Assembly: GCA_026874595.1 (NCBI GenBank)
Contig: CM049314.1
Coordinates: forward strand, 23,699,729-23,763,728
Direction of reading: 5' to 3'
DNA from: Sipunculus nudus
Lineage: Eukaryota > Annelida > Sipuncula > Golfingiida > Sipunculidae
Length of the DNA: 64,000 nt
Both the position numbers and the translations under genes were made by a program. Each line of letters begins with the position of its first letter. The first letter of the stretch is position 1. Below, piece by piece: positions 38,449 through 53,400 of this stretch. The notes under the pieces were generated by a model. The model ran no database searches, was not told the origin of the DNA, and saw only the letters and a list, made by a program, of their open reading frames with translations.

Positions 38449-41400
38449 CTAAATGAATGATAATAATTTATTTCTCTCCTTTTTAACTTGTTTTAATGAT
38501 GTAGATTCCTCACTTTTGAAACAAATATTGTTGAGGATCTGAGTGTTTTTAAGTGATATCAAAACAAGAGCATTACAAGTGCATAACAAACCCACCGTTA
38601 TTGGACTTGATGACCCACAACCTCATTAATTATGCACAGATTTTGTTTTGTGTCAAATATAGGTAAAGTATTTCTGTGGTAAATATGCATAGCAAGTTTT
38701 ATAACAAGTGACCCATGGGTCATGACGCTCAGCTGACAAGCATGACCTGTATTTAAAGCCTTCCCCAACACTTGTCCTGCTATGGTATCAAAGGGCAAGC
38801 ATAACAATAATTGCATAACTATAACATTATATGTGAACTGTTAGATTACTATTTAAGTGAAGGCCTTATATCAATTAACTGAGTGAAACTGGAAAACATT
38901 TTTAGGAACAACAGCAAACAGGATTTTGTGATCAGACCAGGAACTCTCTATTGCAGAAGTTGATGTATTAGGGAAGTCTGAAAACACAAGATCAATAATA
39001 CTGCCATGATCATTTGTGTTTTCCGTCATAAGCTGCTGACACTGAAGTAGTGAGAGATCATCCAATACACAAGTATTTTTTTTATTACTGACATCAATGT
39101 TGAAATCTCCCATAACTAACAATGGTTTTCGTGTGTCCACAAATGTTAAAAGCTCTTCAAGTTTTGAAAGAAGGTTTTTCTGTTTAGATTGTAGTGATCT
39201 GTATATACTATTCAGTTGCAAGGTAGATGTTGGTTGATTTATTAATAACACTGATGCATCAATCTTACCACTTGACCTGTGATGCATTTCAACAAATGGG
39301 TATAGATGTTTATGCACATAAAATGCTAATCCATAGGGTGATAGTTTGGTTGCATGTGTCGTACTGTGTGCGACATAGAATTTCTCCAGAGAGAGAGCTG
39401 TGAACACACATATGCGGCAAAAGTACTTCAGAATCTATGTTCTTTTTAACATAATTTCCCATACTTTTCTACACATACCCCACTCAAAGGTCCAAGAAAA
39501 CTGACAAACTTTTTTTTTCATAAGGCAAACCCTAATATAAAAGGAATACACAAGATTTATAATTAAATTTTTGTGTGACACATTGGAGTCATGTCACTTT
39601 TTCAATTTTCCTTTTTCAAAGAATATCCAGTCATTCTTTTCTTTATATAATTTGAGCTAAGAAACATAATGGCTGTAGTTTTCTGGTATCAAAATACAGG
39701 GCATAATGCATAATAAATGAAAACATTACACATTGCATGACGAATAACCATGAATGAATGTCTGATAAAATGACATGATTGATGAAACTTAACAGTCAAT
39801 AATACAAGAATAACTAGATGTCTGGAATCATGGAGCAATTGTAAGGGAGGCCTCCCCACAGTACCCACTTGCAACCCTCCACCCACTCCCAGTAACCTGC
39901 AATGAGCAGTAATAGGGAAAGCACAGATTGGGTATGCAGCTTTAAAATTAGGTTCTCCAATTAGTAGATGAGTCCATATGTGAAAGATTGAAGGTTTGGG
40001 ATGAAAGGTTTGCTTTAAAATGCATCCTCAAGCTTTTCAAAGAAGTGGGTCCTGTGACCTTGACCTCTGACCTTGACCTCAAAATAATTATGGTTTTTCC
40101 CCTGTTGGCAGGTGGGCTGCATGTGACAGATGGAAGGTTTGGGATAAAAGTTTAGCTCAAAGTTCATCCAAAATGGTTTTCTAAGAAGTGGGTCCTGTGA
40201 CTTTCACATCTTACCTTGAGACTGAACAATAAATAATGTTCTTCCCCGTTGGTTGATGATCCATACTTGGAAGATGGAAGGTTTGGGATGAAAAGTCTGA
40301 CTTGAAATGCATCCACAACTTTTTTTAAGAAGCTGGTCCTGTGACATTTACCTTTGACCCATAGACCTAAATATCAAAAGGTTTGTTCCTCTATTGACAT
40401 GTAAGGTTTGGGATGATTATTTTGGCTATAAGAATTAATTCTGGGAGGTGCAAACACACCCCGTAACTCAGAGAATATAGGTCACAGTGACCTAATTTCA
40501 GATCTGCAAGGAGATCTTTTTAGATCCTCTTAGACTGCATAGGGTTCATGTATCTAGCCCTTATAGTTACAACATGTGCCCTGCTAACGGCCGGACAGCT
40601 GGCCGGACGGACAGATGGAAGGACGACGGACAAAGTCCCATCGCTATAGCACAGCATGACTAAAAGTCAGCTGAGCAAAAATCACTGAAACTGCACTGAC
40701 GAAAGGATTTCTAAGGTGGCTAACTGGCAGACATAATTGATTTCTGACAAGTCTGACATTTGATATCACACATCCTCCAATAAGAGACCAAACTTGTAGC
40801 AAATTCTCAAAAGGATGTTACATTAATGATTGTCCAAAACAATTCAAAAGGCATTTTCAGGCCCTCATATTAGATTTATAGATATGCAAATGTAAAAAGT
40901 GTAAGTCCAATATTTTTTATTATCACTCTGCTTTTAAATGGGATCAGCAGGGTAGGTAAACTGCAAAACCTGAAAGAAAAGAAATGCAGAAAGCATGACT
41001 TAAAGTCTTGTAATAAAAAAAAAAGCCATCCTAAATCCAGGTACACATCCACATATTATGAGAACAAACATTTGCTTTTATATCTGGTGATTTATATAAA
41101 AAATATTCAGATATCTAGGAAACTAAGTTTATTGCTATGATTCCATAAAATAAACTGCAAAATGTTCCCATCATCTTATAAATCAGTAGCTAAACCTTAA
41201 TACTATACTCTCACAGTGATGCATAGATGTGACATATGTGAAAGACTGAAGGTTTAGGTTGAACAGTTACACTTGAAATATGTTCACAAGCATTTAGAAC
41301 AATATTGTGACCTTTGACCTATTGAACTCAACATCAATAGGCTTCTTCTCCTATTGGTAGGTAGGCCATATATGACAGATGGAAAGTATAGATTGAAAAG

Positions 41401-44400
41401 TTTGCCTGAAAATGACTCCATGCAAGAAGAGGGTGCTGTGAACTTGACCTTTGACCTCAAAATCAACAGGTCTTTTCCCCTGTTGGCAGAGAAGCGATAT
41501 CAGTGCTGAAAGGTTTGGAATGAAGGTCTAGCTTGAAATGTGTCCACAACCTTTTCAAAGAAGTGGATCCTGTGACCCTGACCTTTGACCTTGAGACCTC
41601 AACATCCATAGGATTCTTCTCCCACTTAGTAGGTGAGCTATATGTGAAAGATCAAAGAATTGGGATGAAAGGTTTCGCTTAAAATGCATCCACAGGCTTT
41701 TCAAAGAAGTTGGTTCTGTGACCTTGACCTTTGACCTTGTGACCTCAAAATAATTATGGTTCTTCCCGTGTTGGTAGGTGAGCTGTATGTGAAAGATGGA
41801 AGGTTTGGGATGAAAATTTTGGCTAAAAGAATTATTTCTGGGGGGTGCAAACACACCCCATAACTTAGAGAATATAGGTCGTAGTGACCTAATTTCAAGT
41901 TTGCAAGGAGATCTTTTTTAGAACCTCTAAGACTGCATAGGGTTCATGGCCCTAGCCCCTACGCTTACGAACTGTGCCCTGCTAACGGACGAACGGCTGG
42001 CCGGACGGACAGACGAAAGGCTACGGACAAAGACCCATCGCTATAGCCCAGCATGACTGAAAGTCAGCTGAGCTAAAAATCCACTGGTAAGTTATCATGG
42101 CCACAAAGAATTCCAGTGACCTCTGAGCTCATTAAATATTCATTTAATTTTTTTTTCAAAACCATCCAATCCATGGTAAATGCACTGTTCATACCATAAT
42201 ACCTGTCTGTAAGATGGATTTATAAAAATATTTGTGGAAATAAAATTTTAAAATGGTGATTCAAAACTTACCTTGACATTTCCCTGGGGGCACCTATTGT
42301 ACTCTCCATGCCATGCAGCATTCTCTTTGGTGTTCTGACTGGTGAACCCACAGGCACACTATGTGAGGAGAGTGTACTGGATCTTCTTCCCTCCTTCAGT
42401 AGAGAGTTGTGTACTGGTGTACCTGTGCCATTACGACCAGCCATGGCCACTGATGGACTCAGCTCAGTCGGCATGCTGTGTGTGGATCCAAAACTATCTC
42501 TTCTCTCACCAGGGGGCAGCAGGGGATTCAGGGAATATTTTAGGTTCAGTTTCATGTGCTGACCAAGCTGGAAATGAAGCAGTCTGATGTAACAAGAAAT
42601 GAGTAAATGGTGTGTCTGCAAACTGAAAAAATACTATTATAGTAAAACCATTAAATAGTTGTTCACAAGGAACACATGAAACTTGGTTGGAGATATGCAC
42701 AAATATGAGCATTATATTTTGTGAAACTAATGTTATTAACAAATAAGCAGCCTTATTTAGGCCAAAAAAAATTAAAAGGTATGGTTCTCAGGCACGGCCC
42801 GCATCAATTTTAAACCCCCGCATCAAAACTTTTAATTTTGATTTTCAATAAAAACTTTCCAACTTGAGCTGCTGCCGCTCTGACATTTCTTTCAAGAAGA
42901 TTTAAAACCATACAATTTCCTTTGTTTTGTAGTGCTTTTACTTATTTAGCCAAATAAAACTGTTTTTTTCATGCTTTTCCCTTATCATTTGACATATTTA
43001 TCGAAACATACCAAAAAATTTAAAATAAAAAAAGCGTCCGCCCGCATCGATTTCTGAAAAAAGTGCCTGAGAACCATACCTTTTTTTTTATTTTGGCCTT
43101 AAGATATTAAAAAGACAAAACACTGGGAACGCTGTTAGAAAAGGACCATTTGTTTCAGTGGTCAGTCTAAAAGCCACCTGCCTTTGGAAACCGATGCAAT
43201 TGTATCATACATGATACATGCTTGTATGATACATGGTTTAAATGATGCTGATTGATATATTTTCCCATCATGATATTAAGAATCAACACAAATAATCTTT
43301 AGCTATTTAAGTTCTAACAGGAACTTGGAAATGCCAAACTGAAGATTTGGATGACAGAAACAAGAGGCTGCACATAGTTCTAATCTGGCATTATCTGACA
43401 AGAACAGGCTTTGCTTTAGCTAGAGATCTGTGCATCTGATTGGACACCTGGATACACAGAACAAAGTGTCCAAAAGAGGTTCCAAGCATCACAGACACCT
43501 AACCTGTGTTCCTGAGAGCCCTGAACACTTTTAATTCTTCACAAAATTTACCTCAAATAAGCCTGGCTTCAGCACTTGAAAGCTGACAGGAACCGTCACA
43601 CATGTACCCTTCTTAGATGGCCTGATAAAGTAAAATAATACACAAAGTAATGTTACGGAAGCATGAACAAAAATATGAATAATGCAAAGTCAATCCAGTT
43701 GCTTTATACTGTGCTTTATAATCAACACCAAAATAATAGGAGGAAATTTATATTTTTCTATGTGTCAGTTACTTGTTTGTTGATGTTGAGAAACACAAAA
43801 TGACAAAATCATGCTCAGAGGTAGACCTTCAAGCAAAGAAGAGTGGATACAAATTTATTTTATCCTAAACAAGATGCAAGATGATAAACTTACTGGTTTG
43901 TATATCTGTCTCTCAGAATTTGCTGATATATGATGGAGGATGTGGCACCAGGATATATAAATATTTAAGTAACACCTTCACCTACCCAAGTTCACTGCCA
44001 GGTGACAGACATATCACAGATTTGGTTACGTTCTCTACATTCCTGACATAGTCTTCTGATCTGTCTACAAAGAGACCATGCATTAAATATCAATGTCAAA
44101 CTATGGGCAGATGTAAGGATTACTCACAATGAGAAAGCAACAAAACCTGTGTTATCATTAAAAACAGTAGCCCCAGACAATTAATCCCCCTCCCCCTCCC
44201 CCGCTTGAAGAATAGGCCCCCATCTTCAGAAGCATATAGACTGATACTTGGCAAGCTACTATGGTTTCTTCCATTATTAACTTGCGAAACTCTATTTTTT
44301 TTCACCAAATATGGAAATATTCAAGGTCAAGGCCACTCTCACAGGAGAGGTCATGATCCCAATTTAATACTTCATCCCATAACCTATATCTATGTATATG

Positions 44401-47400
44401 CATATTATGAAAGAAATGGTCCAATAGTTTTTTTTTATACTTAAACTACTCACATTACTTGACAGTGGCAATTAAGCGGGATATTAAAAGACACGTATAC
44501 AAGAAAAGAACAAAAGGGGGCGCCACCTGTCTTCCACAAAAGACACAGCTATTCATGATCTTTGGTCAGTTTGATTTTTGGATCAAGCTATGTATCCCTT
44601 ATTGAGATATTTAAGAATTTGTGTGAATTTCACCAAATATGGGAATATTCAAGGTCAAGGCCACTCTCACAGGAGAGGTCATGATCCCAATTTAAACATA
44701 CCTCACCATAATCCAAATCTCTGTTTATGCCTAATATGAAAAATATCTGTCTATTAGTTTTTTACTTATAATGCTCACAGTACTTTCAAATGGATATAAT
44801 GTGGATATAAAAAGGCACAAAAACAAGAAAAAGGATAATAGGTGGCACCACCAGTTTCCAGTACATGACACACTATCCAAGATTTTCTGTCAACTTGATT
44901 TTTTAATCAATCCAGGCAAGATTTCTTCAGATATTTAAGAATTTGTGTGATTTTCCCCCAAAATGGACCTATTCAAGGTCAAGGTCACTCTCCTAGTAAA
45001 GGTCATGACCCCCATTTTATATAGGCTTCGTACTCTCACCCATATGTATGCACATGTCAAGTTTGGTAAAGATCCATGAAATATATTTGAGTTAACGTGC
45101 AAACAAAGATTTATCTGTGGCAGCAGTGTTGGGACCGTCATAAAACCATAGTATCACTGGACTTTGGGGATACAATTATCTGTAAAAATTATCTGTAAAA
45201 AAAAACTAAAGATTGAACTAATAGCATACATCTACTATATTAATAAATGGTCCATTAAGGGAAGACATCACCCTGAGGCAACCTTTAGAATGGTAAAAGA
45301 CAAATGAGTGACCAGCCTCACAACCCGTCTGTTCATGAAAGATCTGACTGGTGACATATCATTTTGCATGTACATGAAATATTAGATCCACCAGGAGTAC
45401 AACTTTACAGACTTTTAAGCAACAAAATATACTTAATTATAAAGGCACATAAGCTCAATTTGATTACTTAATACTTTCATGCTAAATATGTGTAATTTTC
45501 TTTATATGAAGATATATCAGTTCAATCACAATCACTAAAATCCTTTATCAGTATGATTTTAAAACAACAGTATGTTATTTAAAACAGTTACACTCAAGCA
45601 TTCACTTCCTCTCTGGGAATAACTGATTTGAAAAGCAGTAGCTATATTACACAACTAACAAGCAATAAAATGTTACATTTCACATACATTATTTATGTTG
45701 AATTTTCTTTACTCAAAGATAACTACCTATAAAGCTGATGTGTAGAGCAAGGGACATCTGTGCAAGGGATAGCTGATGTATAGAGCAAGGGACATCTGTG
45801 CAAGGGATAGCTGATGTATGGAGCAAGGGACATCTGTGCAAGGGATAGCTGATGTATAGAGCAAGGGACATCTGTGCAAGGGATAGCTGATGTATAGAGC
45901 AAGGGACATCTGTGCAAGGGATAGCTGATGTATAGAGCAAGGGACATCTGTGCAAGGGATATTTTTGAACTGACATTCTGCAATATTCATTCTTAAGACT
46001 TTAACCTATTCAGTACCTGTGGACCTTTGGTACCTCTGTACCTGTATGTACTTGTATACCTCTGTGACACGTGCATGATTCACTGACCTTTAACGTCTAT
46101 GAGTGATTTTTCTGGGCTCCACACCAGTCTCAATGACAGGAAATCTTGAAGATTATTGGATATTGTGTATTTCACATTAAATCTACAAAAGAATTTTAAA
46201 AAAATTATACGGCAATACATCAATGGTACCCCACTGGCAAGACATTTGCATTTTTTGTGTAACAAAGAGAGCCAGTATTCAGGATGGTTTAGGAGAATTT
46301 ATATCCCCCTTACTAAGACTCGATCTGTAATTCATTTTGAGGATTTTTTTTTACACTGTAAGGCTAATTTCAGTGTAGATGTTAAATCCCAGATCTGCCA
46401 CTTGAAACCAAAGATATAAATGAATTTTATGTTAACATCTTGAAATGAATAAATAAGCTTCCAAAAACCACATATTTATTGTGATTTCAGATATATTTTG
46501 ATTGTTATCTTTCTTTGTGATAAGATGAATTTGTCAGATGTAAAAATCACACAACCTTGACCTACATGGATTTGACCTTGATATCTTTGGCATCACAAGA
46601 AGCAGTGATCACGAGTCTTGGTCGCTTGATCCTCAGTGCTGGCAACCTGTATAGATATAAGATCAATATGGTCCTTTGAAATATATATATTGTTAAGATA
46701 AAAAACTGTGTTGTTAACTGGATCCTGTGTTTACTGAAGCCAGGAATTCTGGTTTGCTTTGAACACTGCTTGCGTACTGCTTTCTATATCTCTCGTTCAC
46801 AGAACATTTGATTTACAACATGTGATATATAAAATACAAAAGCATAAATTTAAAAAGAGTCAAACTGGTTATGTATTGTTGAAATTAATCTCTTGAATTA
46901 CTATGTTTTATAGTAAAGTTGAAAGTCCACTGAACAAGATCATTGGAATAATCTTCCCATATCAAACACCCATCCTTAATAAAAACAGAGTAAAGTAAAG
47001 AATAAGCTGAATGATCAAATGTAAACTGACATCAGATGTATAAATCAACAACAAGAATTAGATGTACATAAGTTAACAGTCGCTTTACCTGTACTGGGTC
47101 ACCACATGTTTCAGCTCCTTGCTATTGTTATTTTCTCGGCTCCATGTAACCATAGCAACTACAGGTATTTCTTCCTAATAAAGAAAAGAAATGTTTATGA
47201 GCTCTTCACTGTTCATAATAAGGTCTTCACATAGTAAAAGTTTGAAGTTTATTACCATACTTCTGTTATTAACTAAGTCTTAACTGCATACATTATAAGT
47301 TTTCAGGTCTACACAGCTTTCTTATAAGGGTAATGTATGCAATTTGTATATACCTTAATCACAAATATGGGAAAGACCTGTGTCTTTACATGCATCACAC

Positions 47401-50400
47401 TATCAACTTACAATGTTTGTCTGGTCATCTGTCTGTCAAGAAATTTATGTTTGATAAATCAGACAGCTCTTATATTTATTGATTGATTTTTGATTTGATA
47501 AATTTTTGTGGAAGGATATACCTTCAGTATATGATGATTTAGTCTAAATAGGGACTTACCCAGTTCTTTAAGTGGATGAAATACATGTATGAACAATTTG
47601 TGCAACTGGTAGCTAACACACATCTGCAGTTGCAATTGACACCATGTGGTGTAAGATGGTACTATAGAATTACCAACTTATGGTACAAGGAATAATTGAC
47701 TAAATTCCCAAGATGATATGGCTGAAAATTTTGCATCTTCACACATCTGTCCTCTTTGAGTGGTGCATAATTGAATTTTTTATTTCATAAGCTTCTGGAT
47801 TTTACAGAGACATCAGCTGAAAGAATAAAATCTATCTTCTGAGAATACTTTAAGAAAACTAGAATACGGGTAGTCGACAAGCGACTACGTGTATCCGCCA
47901 AAATCAGAGAAGGACGGGTGAAGTGAGGCATTGATTGAGTGGCAAGGGGATATAGAGTTACATGTGTTAAATAGTAGAATGGATCTCTGCCACATAAACA
48001 TGATTGTAGGTGGCGCCACCTGTTATTTGAACGAGAAACTATCCAAGATATATACACATGCCGAATTTTAAGTGAATTAGTCAAACCACTGCAGAGATAT
48101 GAGTGATTTTAACCCCAGGCAGATTAACAAATGGACGCTGTGCAAACATGGTTGCAGGTGGCGCCACCTTTTGTTGTGTATGTTATAAAGCTATTCCAGG
48201 GCTACATTTGTGTAAAAAAAATTTCCGGATCGGTCAAACGGTTCCTGAGATATATGGATTTATGTGTGGAGTGTTAACGTGAATGTAGGTGGCGCCACCT
48301 GTCATAAAATCAAGAAAGCTATCTAGGATGTATACACTTGCCAAATTTTAGGTGAATTAGTCAAACCACTGCAGAGATATGAGTGATTTTAACCCCAGGC
48401 AGATGAACAAATAGACACTGTGCAAACATGGTTGCAGGTGGCGCCACCTTTTGTTGTGTATGTAATAAAGCTATCCCAGGGCTACATTTGTGTAAAATTT
48501 TTTTCCGGATCGGTCAAACGGTTCCCGAGATATATGGGATTATGTGTGGAGCGTTAACGTGAATCTAGGTGGCGCCACCTGTCACAAAATCGAGAAAGCT
48601 ATCTAGGATGTTTATGCATGCCGAATTTTAGGTGAATTAGTCAAACCACTGCAGAGATATGAGTGATTTTAACCCCAGGCAGATGAACAGATGGACACTG
48701 TGCAAACATGGTTGCAGGTGGCGCCACCTTTTGTTGTGTATGTTATAAAGCTATCCCAGGGCTACATTTGTGTAAAATTTTTTTCCGGATCGGTCAAACG
48801 GTTCCCGAGATATGAGGGATTATGTGTGGAGCGTTAACGTGAATGTAGGTGGCGCCACCTGTCACAAAATCGAGAAAGCTATCTAGGATGTATATGCATG
48901 CCGAATTTTAGGTGAATTAGTCAAATCACTGCAGAGATATGAGTGATTTTAACCCCAGGCAGATGAACAGATGGACACTGTGCAAACATGGTTGCAGGTG
49001 GCGCCACCTTTTGTTGTGTATGTTATAAAGCTTTCCCAGGGCTACATTTGTGTAAAATTTTTTTCCGGATCGGTCAAACGGTTCCCGAGATATATGGGTT
49101 TATGTGTGGAAACAGACGCACAAACGGACGCTGGGCAGAGACGAAAGGTCAATGGTCAAGGTCACTTGGTTAGGCACCAGTTCACATGTGACCTGATAAT
49201 TTGTGTAAGTTTCGGAAAAATCTGTCCAGTAGTCTCAGAGGAGTTCTCCGGAAACGAACGCGGCGGCGGCGGCGGCGGCGGAACCCGGTCAAAAACATAG
49301 TATCCGCAAAACTTCGTTTTGGCGGATACAATAATTTTAGAGTTAGCATCAAGTAATTATAAAATAGCACAATCATCTCTGCCTGGGTGAACTAAATGTA
49401 TTTTCTATTTCATAAATGAACTGTTGCAAAGGGTTATTCTTTCAAGAAAGCCAACATTTGTCAACTCTGAAATTAGAAACACTATGTCAGGGATACCTCA
49501 GTCTTTGTGACAATGAACAATACACTGGAGATTTGCTTTTGTAACTATCAGGGCATTATCATCATTTCCACATGTAACTTAAGATAAGTACAACGAAACC
49601 TCCTAATTAAAACCAACAATGGGACCTTGATAAAGTGGTCATTATTTTGAGGTCTTTGGTAAACTGAAGTGGTCATTAGATGCTATTTTACTGTACAAAT
49701 AAAACTGATCCTTACTGTGTCTGGTTGGTTTTCTATTTGTTCTTTGACTGAGTATTCAAGTACAATGGTGTGAGATTCTTGACTCTGAAGTGTTGTAGGA
49801 AATGTCTGACTAGCCAAGTTCATCTTCAGAAAACTGCTGGAATCTAGACTTGACCTATAAAAAAAATACAACACATGATAATGCAGCAGAGAAAAAGCAG
49901 AAAATTCAAAATGAAATAATAGCTGTTACCAGCAGATATATCCAAGTTTGCAAACATTATATTATGGTATATATTATCATAAAATATATTTGCATCTTAC
50001 ACAAATGAAAGCTAAGCATACCGTTCCATTATCAAGATTTTTTTTGCACTCTGATTGTGCTGGTTGGTGGCAAGAATCTTTAGTAAGAATACTGATTTGT
50101 ATTCAGAATACTTATAAATACTTATAACGGAGTACAATTTATTTTTATTAACAAAAAATTCTTTCACAGAATCCTCAATGTTGTTGCCTGCTTCGGTCTC
50201 AGATAATGCCTGTTTTACATGAGCATATAATCCCAGAGCCTCCTATTTTAGCAGAAATACAGATTACTTCACCAGACCTGCAATACTTTGTATGACATAT
50301 TCATATGAAAGTTGCAATAATTTTACATGAAGAAACACTGCTGTGTTAAATAATGAGATGTAGCTCTTCAACTGTGAAGTCATCCATGAATGATTACCCC

Positions 50401-53400
50401 TATGGTAAAATTTCACATCTGTCATGAATAACTTCACATAAATCAATGTTAATATGTTCTGAATCAGTTGCTTACACATCATGAGCCTTTCCAGTATTTT
50501 ATGGTTTTGCTGTATAGACTCACCTCTCTATGTCTTTTTTACTTACTGTCTCACCTCTCTGTTTCTGTGTTTCTTATTGTCTCACCTCTGTGTCTGTGTT
50601 TCTTAAAGTCTCACCTCTCTGTGTCTGTGTTTCTTACTGTCTCACCTCTCTGTGTCTGTGTTTCTTAAAGTCTCACCTCTCTGTGTCTGTGTTTCTTAAA
50701 GTCTCACCTCTCTGTGTCTGTGTTTCTTATTGTCTCACCTCTCTGTGTCTGTGTTTCTTAAAGTCTCACCTCTCTGTGTCTGTGTTTCTTAAAGTCTCAC
50801 CTCTCTGTGTCTGTGTTTCTTAAAGTCTCACCTCTCTGTGTCTGTGTTTCTTAAAGTCTCACCTCTCTGTGTCTGTGTTTCTTACTGTCTCACCTCTCTG
50901 TGTCTGTGTTTCTTATTGTCTCATCTCTCTGTGTCTGTGTTTCTTAAAGTCTCACCTCTCTGTGTCTGTGTTTCTTAAAGTCTCACCTCTCTGTGTCTGT
51001 GTTTCTTAAAGTCTCACCTCTCTGTGTCTGTGTTTCTTACTGTCTCACCTCTCTGTGTCTGTGTTTCTTATTGTCTTATCTCTCTGTGTCTGTGTTTCTT
51101 AAAGTCTCACCTCTCTGTGTCTGTGTTTCTTAATGTCTCACCTCTCTGTGTCTGTGTTTCTTAAAGTCTCACCTCTCTGTGTCTGTGTTTCTTACTGTCT
51201 CACCTCTCTGTTTCTGTGTTTCTTACTGTCTCACCTCTCTGTTTCTGTGTTTCTTATTGTCTCACCTCTCTGTGTCTGTGTTTTCCAAAATTTTACTTCT
51301 GGCTGCAGGAGACATCTGTAGGAACTCATCCTGAACATACGGGATGACTTGGAGATCATGAAAGACCACTGTATTGTGGCAACTGTTTTGAACTGCAAAT
51401 ACACATATAAACACATAATTCATCCTGGTAAGCTCAATACAAGGAAACCTTTCACTGCATGCACCTATATATTGTAGACACCTCTGTATTGTGGACAGTT
51501 TAAGTCCCTTGATCTGTAGTATCAAGAGTTTTATAACCTCTTTATTATGGATACCTCTCTATTTGGGACACCTGAACCAGACCTATATATAAAATATAAA
51601 AATTTTATATAATTGACACATCTCTGTTATGGGTAGACACCAAGGTCTCACCAGTGTCCATAATTTGGAGGTTCCACTTGTATTTTTTGTTTAATTGTTC
51701 TTTTATTTTTTTACTATATAACACCTACTGGTAAAAGAGCTGCTAAAATGAGCCAGTTGGTTTAGTATATGACTGAGACACTGAACAACAAGCAAGTAAA
51801 TGAGTGGTTTATAGCATGTGACTGATCATGATAACACTGTAAAACACCAAACCTGACACCTGATAATTCAAAGGCTGAAAAATACATAACATAAATTGAC
51901 TTAAATGACTGCAGTACATTAATCTAGATCACCATCACTGAAAATAAACCAGCGTTGTAATACATGACTTGACGTAATAATCTCATTATTACAAATGTAC
52001 CAGTATATCATTTCTCTACTATCCAAACACTATTTACACTTAATCACATCTATGGAAATCTCATGTTCCAATTACTGAAAAAAGCATAAATTTATTGGCA
52101 CCTGGTCTAGGAGGGGTAATGATCCTGCTTTATTAAATGCTTGCACTTCCTATCAGGAGAACTAGAGAAAACTCCCCATTTAAAAAAAAATAATAGAATG
52201 AATAGGCTTAATGAACGAATTCTAAAAATCACTGACCTGATAGAAATAAATGATGCTTTCCCTTTGGACTTATAGGTCTACAGAATAGGGATGGTGGATT
52301 CAGGACTCTTAATGTCCCTGTTACTGCAAGAAAGAGATTCATGGCTTTTGAAACAAACAAATCACATGCATGACACCAATTCTTTTACTCTAAAGAAAAT
52401 GTTAATTTAATATCTTGAATATGTGATCCATTAGAGCTGAAAAATAACATCAATTATTACAATTTACTTCTTACACTGCATAAGGATCTGGGTACTTTCT
52501 TATCATTATTAATTGTATCCGCCAAAACAGAGTTTTGCGGATACTATGTTTTCAGCTGGCCGCCGCCGCCGCCGCGTAGGTGTCCGGAGAACTCCTCCGT
52601 AACCGCTGGGCGGAATTTTCCGAAACCCGGGATTATGTTCGGGTCACATGTGAACTGCTGCGCCCCGATTTTGTTTTGACCTCTGACCTTTCCTTTGCGC
52701 TCTGCGTCCGTTTGTGCGTCTGTTTCCACACATAAACCCACATATCTCGGGAACCGTTTGACCGATCAGGAAAATTTTTTTGCACAAATGTAGCCCTCGG
52801 AGAGCTTTATAACATACACCAAAAATGGTGGCGCCACCTGCAACCATGTTTGCACAGTGTCCATCTGTTCGTCTGCCTTGGGTTAAAATCACTCATATCT
52901 CTGCAGTGACTTGACTAATTCACCTGAAATTTGGCATGCGTAAACATCCTGGATAGCTTTTCTGATTTTATGACAGGTGGCGCCACCTACATTCACGTTT
53001 ACGCTGCAGACATCCAAGCTCATATCTCGGGAACCGTTTGACCGATCAGGAAAATTCTTTTGCACAAATGTAGCCCTTGGAGAGCTTTATAACATACACC
53101 AAAAATGGTGGCGCCACCTGCAACCATGTTTGCACAGTGTGCATCTGTTCGTCTGCCTTGGGTTAAAATCACTCATATCTCTGCAGTGACTTGACTAATT
53201 CACCTGAAATTTGGCATGCGTATACATCCTGGATAGCTTTTCTGATTTTATGACAGGTGGCGCCACCTACATTCACGTTTACGCTGCAGACATCCAAGCT
53301 CATATCTCAGGAACCGTTTGACCGATCAGGAAAATTGTTTTGCACAAATGTAGCCCTTGGAGAGCTTTATAACATACACTGAAAATGGTGGCACCACCTG

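Noticed and set aside
38871-39434. Reading the endonuclease frame as a LINE retrotransposon
   Set aside because: The frame stops 18 residues after the SDH motif, no reverse transcriptase follows, and it lies inside element ends of Helentron type.
45713-45990. Three overlapping 86-87 codon minus-strand ORFs
   Set aside because: The 38-bp minisatellite unit has no stop in these frames, so the repeat itself makes them; the host gene's exons lie on either side.
46556-46576. Donor AAG|GTCAAA for TRAPPC14 exon g
   Set aside because: It would leave phase 0 and the next exon would then start with ATT TAA; the GTAGGT donor keeps the frame and restores family similarity.
48971-49300. 109-codon plus-strand ORF with a glycine run, and similar ORFs in A1, A3 and A4
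   Set aside because: They lie in the repeat core and GGC run of family A elements, and the frames are not conserved between copies.
50468-51321. Ser/Val/Leu/Cys-rich plus-strand ORFs
   Set aside because: They are the antisense of the splice-donor minisatellite.
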